From Taklimakanibacter sp050246735 (GTDB taxonomy: Bacteria > Pseudomonadota > Alphaproteobacteria > Rhizobiales > Aestuariivirgaceae), in contig JBFWVM010000005.1 in assembly GCA_050246735.1 (NCBI GenBank), positions 186,001 through 250,000 on the forward strand: DNA of 64,000 nucleotides, read 5' to 3'. This document shows positions 57,304 to 64,000 of the stretch, piece by piece. The notes below the pieces were generated by a model. That model did not search any database. It saw nothing but the letters and a program-made list of their open reading frames with translations, and was not told where the DNA came from. Each line of letters begins with the position of its first letter. Position 1 is the first letter of the stretch. The translations under genes and the position numbers were made by a program.

Positions 57304-58481
57304 GTCGCGCTTTCTTGTTCATTCTCGATTCGCTCGGCATCGGCGGCGCGCCCGATGCCGAGCGCTTCGGCGACAGGGGCGCCAATACGCTGGGCCACGT
57401 CGCTGCGGCCGCGGCATTGTCCCTGCCGAATCTCGCAGCGCTCGGTCTCGGCCGGGCCGCCAAAGCGGCAAGCGGCGCATGGCCGAAAGGCTTCGACGAC
57501 CGCATGCCGATCGAGGGCCAATGGGGCTATGGCGTCGAAGTGTCGAACGGCAAGGACACGCCATCGGGTCATTGGGAGATCGCCTGCGTGCCGGTGACTT
57601 TCGACTGGGGCTATTTTCCGAAGACGGTTCCCTGCTTTCCGCGCGCCCTCACCGATGCGATCGTCGCCAACGCCGAGCTGCCGGGCCTTCTCGGCAACAG
57701 GCATGCTTCGGGCACCGACATCATCGCCGAACTCGGCGAGGCGCATATGGAGACGGGCAAGCCGATCATCTACACCTCGGCCGATTCGGTGATCCAGATC
57801 GCCGCCCATGAGGAGACCTTCGGCCTCGGCCGCCTCTACGAGGTCTGCAAGGCCGCGCGCGAGCTCTCCTATGAGCTCAATATCGGACGTGTCATCGCGA
57901 GGCCCTTCGTCGGCGCCGATGCCCGCGATTTCACCCGCACCGGCAACCGCAAGGATTATGCGATCCCGCCGCCGTCGCCGACCCTGCTCGACCGGCTGAC
58001 CACGGCCGGGCACGCGGTCGTGTCCATCGGCAAGATCGGCGATATCTTCGCGCATTCGGGCACCGGGACGGAGCTCAAGGCGGTCGGCAACGAGGCGCTC
58101 TTCGAGGCGACGCTGGCGGCCATGCCCGATCTCGCGGAAGGCGGCCTCCTTCTCACCAACTTCGTCGATTTCGACATGCTTTACGGCCATCGCCGCGATC
58201 CTCGGGGCTATGGCGCGGCGCTCGAGGCTTTCGATGCCATGCTCCCGCGGGCGCTCGAGCGCCTGAAGCCGGGCGACCTCCTGATCGTCACCGCCGACCA
58301 TGGGTGCGATCCGACCTGGCGCGGCAGCGATCACACGCGCGAATGCGTGCCGATCCTGAGCTTCTCGCCCGGCACCGCCGCCGGAAGCTTCGGCCGGCGC
58401 GCCGGCTTCGCCGACATCGGCCAGACGATCGCAAGGCATCTGGGAATCGCACCGCTCGCCTACGGGAAGTCCTGGCTCTGA
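57300..58481 (+). CDS. deoB: phosphopentomutase
   Basis: 393-aa manganese enzyme of the alkaline-phosphatase fold: FILDSLGIGGAPDAERFGDR (metal site and N-terminus), TADHGCDPTWRGSDHTRE (second metal site). Converts (deoxy)ribose-1-P to the 5-phosphate, the last salvage step before DeoC aldolase. No deoC is in the window. Confidence 0.96.
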   Translation: MSRAFLFILDSLGIGGAPDAERFGDRGANTLGHVAAAAALSLPNLAALGLGRAAKAASGAWPKGFDDRMPIEGQWGYGVEVSNGKDTPSGHWEIACVPVTFDWGYFPKTVPCFPRALTDAIVANAELPGLLGNRHASGTDIIAELGEAHMETGKPIIYTSADSVIQIAAHEETFGLGRLYEVCKAARELSYELNIGRVIARPFVGADARDFTRTGNRKDYAIPPPSPTLLDRLTTAGHAVVSIGKIGDIFAHSGTGTELKAVGNEALFEATLAAMPDLAEGGLLLTNFVDFDMLYGHRRDPRGYGAALEAFDAMLPRALERLKPGDLLIVTADHGCDPTWRGSDHTRECVPILSFSPGTAAGSFGRRAGFADIGQTIARHLGIAPLAYGKSWL

Positions 58482-58511
58482 TCCTGCCTTTTGCCGATGC
58501 CCCTGGCTGCG

Positions 58512-59269
58512 TCAGTTCTTCAGCCGGTATCCCGTCCTGAAGATCCAGGTGATGACGGCCAGACACACGACCAGGAACAGGAGGGTGATCGCGAGGCTGA
58601 CCTCGATCCTGACGTCGGCGGTGCCGAAGAAGCTCCAGCGGAAGCCGCTCACCAGATAGACCACCGGATTGGCGAGCGACACGCTGCGCCAGAGAGGCGG
58701 CAGCATCTCGATCGAATAGAAGGTGCCGCCAAGGAAAGCCAGCGGAGTCACGATCAGGAGGGGTATGAGCTGCAACTGCTCGAAATTACTCGCCCAGATG
58801 CCGATGATGAAGCCGAACAGGCTGAAGGTCACGGCGGTGAGCACCAGGAAGGCCACCATCCACACCGGATGCTCGATATGGAGCGGGACGAACACCGCCG
58901 CCGTCGCCAGCGTGATGAGGCCGAGCATGATCGACTTGGTCGCGGCGGCGCCCACATAGCCGGTGACGATCTCCATCGAGGAGATCGGCGCCGACAGGAC
59001 CTCGTAGATCGTGCCGATGAACTTCGGGAAATAGATGCCGAAGGAGGCGTTCGAGATGCTCTGGGTCAGGAGCGAGAACATGATGAGGCCCGGCACGATA
59101 TAGGCGCCGTAGGTCACCCCGTCGATCTCGGCGATGCGCGAGCCGATGGCGCCGCCGAAGACCACGAAATAGAGCGAGGTCGAGACCACGGGCGAGACCA
59201 CGCTCTGCAGCAGCGTGCGAAAGGTGCGGGCCATCTCGAACTTGTAGATGGCGCGGACGGCATAGGGGT

Positions 59270-59273
<4 letters not shown>
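58512..59273 (-). CDS. ABC-2 type transporter permease (YadH-like)
   Basis: 253-aa membrane protein with six spans, YadH/NodJ-like: VRAIYKFEMARTFRTLLQSV at the N-terminus, ISSMEIVTGYVGAAATKSIM, and FLGGTFYSIEMLPPLWRSVS near the C-terminal half. With the ATPase it forms an exporter of unknown substrate. ATG overlaps the ATPase stop. Confidence 0.87.
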
Positions 59274-60196
<923 letters not shown>

Positions 60197-60318
60197 GTCG
60201 GCGGTCGGGACGGCTTCGTTGGAATGACGGCGGGATCGCGGCGTGACCTTTTAAACGGTTGCGCGCGCTTTGGCGAATGTTCCGTGTGCCCCTGGGGAAG
60301 CGTCGCGTCCGGGCGTGC

Positions 60319-61614
60319 TCATGCCGCGACCACCACGCGCACCCGGTGCCAGGCGTTGGCGCCATAGCCTTGTGGATTCCACAATGCCGCTTCCGGCGGC
60401 TGGGTTCTGCCGTTGCTGTCGGTGGCGCGCACGCACAGCGCGTGATAGCCGTGGGTCGGCAGACGGAGCCTTGCCGTCCAGCGCTGCCAGGCATAGCGGT
60501 TGACGGCCGCGCCGACCTCGGCCTGGATCCAGGTCTGGCCGAGGTCTGCGCTGACATGCACCGCCGCCACTGTGTCTTCGCCGGCCCAGGCATGGCCACG
60601 CAGGTCCAGTTCGCGCGTTCCTGCGGGAAGCCTCTGGCCGTCGCGGATATTGGTGATGATGGAGCGCACCGGCATCGATTCGAGAATGCGCATGCCGTCG
60701 GTCTCGAAATGGGGATCGCCCGGCATCCCGGGCACTGCCGGCACCCGGTAGCTCGTGCCGGTCATGCCCCGGCCGTCGTGCTCCCTGTCGCGGATCCAGA
60801 TGCGCGTCAGCCACTTGTGGGAGGCGGACGCCGGCCAGCCGGGCACGATCAGCCGCAGCGGCCCGCCATGGATGCCGGGTAACGGCTTGCCGTTCATCTC
60901 GTAGGCCAGCAGCGTGTGCCGCTCCATCGCCTTTTCCAGGCGCACGCCGCGCGACAGCACGGGTGCCGGCCTGCTCTCGACCGGCATGTCCGAACCATAA
61001 TGCGCGGTATATCTGGCGGAGGACTTCAATCCTGCCGCGTCCAGCACATCGCAGAGCGGTACTCCGCCCCAACGGGCACAGCCGACACCGCCGACAGTCC
61101 ACTGGTTGCCGCGCGCCGGCGGATCGAAAGCCGAGCGGCCGTTGCCCCCGCATTCGAGCTGCAGCGCGTAGTCGACCTTCCTGAAGCGCTCCTTGATGTC
61201 GCCGAGCCGGATCGACAGCGGCCTGTGCACTTCACCGTCCACGGTCAATGTCCAGCTGTCGGGATCGGAGACCGGCCCGGGCGGCCGGCCGTTGTTGCGG
61301 ATGAAGAACGCCGCGGTGGGCGTGATGTCGCCGTCGAGCAGGTGCGCCGGCGTCTCCGCCACGAGCGGATGTTCTCCCAGGACGATGAGTTCCGCCTTGC
61401 CGCTCATCCCGAGCATATGCGGAGCCTGCGCCGGCCGCGCCGGGCTTGCACGAGTCAAGCGCGCGGAAACGGCAGGATCGCCAAGCAAGGCCGCCAGGCC
61501 GCAGCCGGAGATGAAGCCGCGGCGCGAAAGGCGGGTGCCGGAAACGGGTCCAGGAGCCTCCGCTGCGGCGGCGCGGATCGCATGCAGGCCACGCTCCCGA
61601 TACGGCACTGGCAT
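60319..61614 (-). CDS. sulfite oxidase-like molybdopterin enzyme, Tat-exported
   Basis: 431-aa molybdenum oxidoreductase of the SorA/SoxC type. Twin-arginine signal SRRGFISGCGLAALLG near residue 30. Moco-binding domain with the molybdenum-ligand cysteine in LQLECGGNGRSAF, HGGPLRLIVPGWPASASHKW, and a C-terminal Ig-like dimer domain (GHAWAGEDTVAAVHVSADLG). No cytochrome c partner gene (SorB/SoxD) is adjacent. Confidence 0.88.
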   Translation of the reverse strand: MPVPYRERGLHAIRAAAAEAPGPVSGTRLSRRGFISGCGLAALLGDPAVSARLTRASPARPAQAPHMLGMSGKAELIVLGEHPLVAETPAHLLDGDITPTAAFFIRNNGRPPGPVSDPDSWTLTVDGEVHRPLSIRLGDIKERFRKVDYALQLECGGNGRSAFDPPARGNQWTVGGVGCARWGGVPLCDVLDAAGLKSSARYTAHYGSDMPVESRPAPVLSRGVRLEKAMERHTLLAYEMNGKPLPGIHGGPLRLIVPGWPASASHKWLTRIWIRDREHDGRGMTGTSYRVPAVPGMPGDPHFETDGMRILESMPVRSIITNIRDGQRLPAGTRELDLRGHAWAGEDTVAAVHVSADLGQTWIQAEVGAAVNRYAWQRWTARLRLPTHGYHALCVRATDSNGRTQPPEAALWNPQGYGANAWHRVRVVVAA

Positions 61615-61683
61615 GGCATTTCCCTTTCGGAGGCCAGCATAGGGGCGTGGCGGTAGGAAGCAAGGAGCGCTTCAGAGCATCGG

Positions 61684-61708
61684 CCCGAAAAGCGTGTGCG
61701 ATTTCGGG
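61684..61708. repeat. REP-like hairpin at the edge of the insertion region
   Basis: CCCGAAA/TTTCGGG arms around AGCGTGTGCGA, preceded by CTTCAGAGCAT. It resembles palindromes frequent between genes in Hyphomicrobiales, and the hairpin after rpoN. It lies at the start of the AT-richer segment. Confidence 0.55.
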
Positions 61709-62065
61709 CATGCCGACGCAGAAAATCAAGACGATTATGCACTTCACGATACCAAATTTTTCCGATATTTTGCCGAAAATGGCAAACGTTCAGAAATACT
61801 CTCCAGCGATAACCTCCAAGGCGATCTTGCCGTAATCCAGATCGCGCGGCGTTTTTCCATCGAAGAGGCGACAAAGGAATATTTTGATAAACTCCGTTGG
61901 CCGCACGACTCGGTTTGTGTCTGTTACGGCAACGCAGATCAAGGATGCATTTTACAAAGTGACGCCGAAACCAGAAAAAGAAAATCTGGAGCTGACCTCT
62001 ATGAGTGCGCCAAATGTCGGCAGGCTAGGCTAAAATCGGCAAGTAAGAAGGCGCACACAAAATAG
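61694..62065 (+). pseudogene. remnant of IS1595-type transposase N-terminal domain
   Basis: An open frame of 123 codons whose second half resembles the zinc-ribbon start of IS1595-family transposases: FSIEEATKEYFDKLRWPHD, then DLYECAKCRQ. The first zinc pair, normally CPxCG-like, reads CVCYGN and is broken, and the catalytic core (about 200 aa) is missing. Base composition is much more AT-rich than neighbours. Probably a decayed element; the N-terminal part before FSIEEA has no recognisable match. Confidence 0.55.
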
Positions 62066-62072
62066 GCTGACC

Positions 62073-62633
62073 ATGACTGTAATTGCCGGGAAAGACCTGG
62101 AACGATACTGGCAACATCACGATGCGCTATTGGCGTTTCATAGTTTGTTCAATGAACGGGAGACGATAGACGAGCGTGCTATCGCAATAGTGGGTGCAAC
62201 ATTTCTCGATAACATCCTAGAACATATGCTACTCAACTTTATGGTGGACGATGAGAAGGAATCCATGAAGCTGGTTGGTATGGACCGTCCGTTAGGAACG
62301 TTCTCGAGTCGCATAACTACATCCTACTGTCTCGGCCTAATCTGCAAAACGGTGCGTGACGATCTCCGCGCTGTTGGCAAAATCCGTAACAAGTTTGCGC
62401 ACCAACTTGAGGCAGCGTTTGACATGGAACCAATTCGAGGATGGTGTCTCTCGCTCAAATGGCATGAGTTTTCCATGATGATGAAGGCTCCCGCTGACGC
62501 CACGCCGCGGGATGTTTTCCAGGTCGGCGTCAACCAACTGATCACCCACCTAAGCGGCATGTTAGGCGTGGCCCGTTTGGAACGCCGTCGGATGCGAAAC
62601 GAAGATCATGGAGGACCGACATTGCTGAGATAG
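62073..62633 (+). CDS. MltR-like fold protein (possible mobile-element passenger)
   Basis: 186 aa in the AT-richer segment. Pattern matches MltR/DUF4145-like helical proteins: ERAIAIVGATFLDNILEHML, GTFSSRITTSYCLGLICKTV, and the signature KIRNKFAHQLE. MltR is named for repression of mannitol operons, but no mannitol genes are here. Most relatives are accessory genes of unknown role near mobile DNA. Weak ribosome-binding site. Its codon use differs from that of the flanking genes. Confidence 0.6.
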   Translation: MTVIAGKDLERYWQHHDALLAFHSLFNERETIDERAIAIVGATFLDNILEHMLLNFMVDDEKESMKLVGMDRPLGTFSSRITTSYCLGLICKTVRDDLRAVGKIRNKFAHQLEAAFDMEPIRGWCLSLKWHEFSMMMKAPADATPRDVFQVGVNQLITHLSGMLGVARLERRRMRNEDHGGPTLLR

Positions 62634-62686
62634 TCTCAGTGGGGGTCGTCAAGGGCATAATCACCAAATCAAAGAGATGGGGCGTC

Positions 62687-62707
62687 CGTTCCGATCCTGT
62701 CGGAACG
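62687..62707. repeat. hairpin downstream of hrpB at the island boundary
   Basis: CGTTCCGA/TCGGAACG with loop TCCTG, a perfect 8-bp stem 9 nt after the hrpB stop. It lacks a T-run on either strand, so terminator function is uncertain. It marks the right edge of the AT-rich segment. Confidence 0.5.
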
Positions 62708-62715
62708 TCTGGGCT

Positions 62716-64000
62716 CTATCGAACACGGTTCGGCCTGACCGCCGGCGCGCTCAGGGGATCTTCGGGCCATTGGTGCTTGGGATAGCGCCCGCGCATCTCG
62801 GCGCGCACTTGCGGATAGGCATTGACCCAGAAGCTCCTGAGATCCTGCGTTACGGCCAGAGGCCGCCGGGCCGGCGACAGGAGCTCGATGCGCAAGGCGG
62901 CGCGGCCGTCGGCGATGCGCGGCGTCTCCTCAAGGCCGAACATCTCCTGCAGGCGGGCACGCAAGACCGGGTCGCCGTCATTCTCATAGTCGATGGCGAT
63001 GTCGGCTCCCGACGGGATGGCGGCATGCCGCGGCGCCAGCCGGTCGAGGCGCCGCTTCAGCTCCGGCGGGACGAGGGCAGAGATGATGGCCGCAAGGTCG
63101 AGCCGGTCGAGATGCGACCGCCGCGTCATGCCGGCGAGATAGGGCTTGAGCCAGTCGTCCAGGCTTTCGGCGAGCGCATTGTCGGAAAGATCCGGCCAGC
63201 CTTCGTCCGGAAAGATGCGCCGCAGGAATCGCAGCCGGGCCCGCAGCGTCTGCGCCGCAGCGCTCCACGGCAAGGCGGCGATGCCCATGTCGGCGACGCC
63301 CTTCGTCATCGCCCGGGCGATCGCTTCCGGGTCGGGCGTGGCGAGCCCGCGGTCTTCGAGAACGAGAGCGCCGAGGCGGCGCTGCCGGCTGGCGGCCACG
63401 ATCTGGGCGCGGCCGTCCCATCGGACGATGTCGGCCTCTTCGATGTGACCGGCGAAATGGGTTTCGATATCGGCGCGCGAGAGCGCCGCGGCGAGGAAGA
63501 TGCGCTGGTCGCCGGACGCGCCGTCGGTCGTCGCCACGGCGAGGAATTCCTCGCGCGCCAGGGCGTCGTGCTCCGGCAGGACGCCGCCGCCGCCGCCCGC
63601 AAGGCGGAACCGGCCATGCCCGCCACGCGCCTGAGCGATGCGGTCGGGCCAGGCGAAGGCGACGAGCACGCCCGGAAGGATGCCGCCGCGATCCTCCCTG
63701 CCGATGCCGGCGAGGCCGCGGATCTGCTGCGCTCCCGCTCTGATCCGATCGCGCAGCGGCTTGTTCACGGTGCCGCGGCGGAGCGCCGCCAGCCGGTCGG
63801 CGATATCGGCGCCGGCGTCGCGTCCGAGGAGGTCGCGCTCCGACAAAAGCGCTGCGAGGTCCGCCGCGAGCGCGCCGGCTCCGAGGTCTTTCGCCCTGGC
63901 GATCATATGGGCGAGGCGCGGATGGAGCGGCAGCTTCGCCATGAGCTTGCCCATGCCGGTGATCGCTCCCTTTCCGTCGAGCGCGTCGAGCTCGCCGAGA
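62716..64000 (-). CDS. hrpB: ATP-dependent helicase HrpB, C-terminal part (runs off window)
   Basis: Partial: 427 C-terminal residues; the start and DEAH motor lie beyond 64000. The visible part holds GAITGMGKLMAKLPLHPRLA (end of the helicase region), HA2-like helices and the HrpB-specific C-terminal domain (PSGADIAIDYENDGDPVLRA, MFGLEETPRIADGRAALRIE, FWVNAYPQVRAEMRGRYPKH). Full HrpB is about 820 aa. Role in RNA metabolism poorly known. Confidence 0.9.
   Translation of the reverse strand, partial: LGELDALDGKGAITGMGKLMAKLPLHPRLAHMIARAKDLGAGALAADLAALLSERDLLGRDAGADIADRLAALRRGTVNKPLRDRIRAGAQQIRGLAGIGREDRGGILPGVLVAFAWPDRIAQARGGHGRFRLAGGGGGVLPEHDALAREEFLAVATTDGASGDQRIFLAAALSRADIETHFAGHIEEADIVRWDGRAQIVAASRQRRLGALVLEDRGLATPDPEAIARAMTKGVADMGIAALPWSAAAQTLRARLRFLRRIFPDEGWPDLSDNALAESLDDWLKPYLAGMTRRSHLDRLDLAAIISALVPPELKRRLDRLAPRHAAIPSGADIAIDYENDGDPVLRARLQEMFGLEETPRIADGRAALRIELLSPARRPLAVTQDLRSFWVNAYPQVRAEMRGRYPKHQWPEDPLSAPAVRPNRVR

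Noticed and set aside
61647..61835. A 62-codon open frame overlapping the transposase remnant
   Set aside because: No recognisable motif and no ribosome-binding site; it overlaps the hairpin and the better-supported frame.
62073..62633. Naming the MltR-fold gene as mannitol operon repressor
   Set aside because: There are no mannitol PTS or dehydrogenase genes, and MltR-fold proteins are widespread outside that context.

Overview
The window is 64 kb of GC-rich (about 65% by eye) chromosomal DNA from an alphaproteobacterium, most likely of the order Hyphomicrobiales (Rhizobiales). Signs of this are the order rnd-lptC-lptA-lptB-rpoN-hpf-ptsN, a DUF1150-Hsp20 pair, an mbfA iron exporter under an Irr-type (ICE) box, a ChoX-type choline receptor whose ligand residues fall at the same numbers as in Sinorhizobium ChoX, and palindromic intergenic elements of the kind common in this order. 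Genes are tightly packed, and many start/stop pairs overlap by 4 nt.

Layout. 155-7341 (+) is a CUT1 sugar ABC transporter followed by a GMC oxidoreductase, a phosphomannose-isomerase-type cupin and a ROK sugar kinase. 7351-17514 is a carboxylate region: a TIM-barrel isomerase-like protein, TctA/B/C transporter, beta-propeller protein, FCD-type GntR regulator and PLP aminotransferase (all -), and divergently a 990-aa FAD/Fe-S hydroxyacid dehydrogenase (+). The same AT-rich motif lies in front of tctC and between the aminotransferase and dehydrogenase genes. 17676-21531 holds a broken LysR gene and a three-gene operon: periplasmic binding protein, Cache-TM-HAMP protein without output domain, and OFA-type MFS transporter. 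21638-26450 is a MocA-like oxidoreductase and BetI-type repressor divergent from choXWV, with a perfect 18-bp operator-like palindrome between them.

26458-43328 is mostly housekeeping: lytic transglycosylase, lepA, mbfA, a SnoaL-like protein, rpmI-rplT-pheS-pheT, SDR, DMT exporter, infC, hydrolase, epimerase, queG, GST, uppP, NDUFA9-like protein and tRNA-Leu(CAG). infC lies about 2 kb away from rpmI-rplT. 43435-49875 carries the LPS-transport/sigma-54/PTS-Ntr cluster and a small heat-shock pair. 50169-58481 is a complete nucleoside uptake and salvage operon: BMP receptor, ATPase, two permeases, cytidine deaminase, purine nucleoside phosphorylase, deoA and deoB. 58512-61614 has a YadGH-like ABC exporter and a Tat-exported sulfite-oxidase-like enzyme. 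61670-62710 is a short AT-richer insertion with a decayed IS1595-type transposase fragment and a MltR-fold gene. The window ends inside hrpB.

Most notable: the receptor/HAMP/MFS operon with no signalling output, the shared operator-like motif of the carboxylate region, leader hairpins before rpmI, pheS and the nucleoside operon, the Irr box on mbfA, and the insertion remnant.
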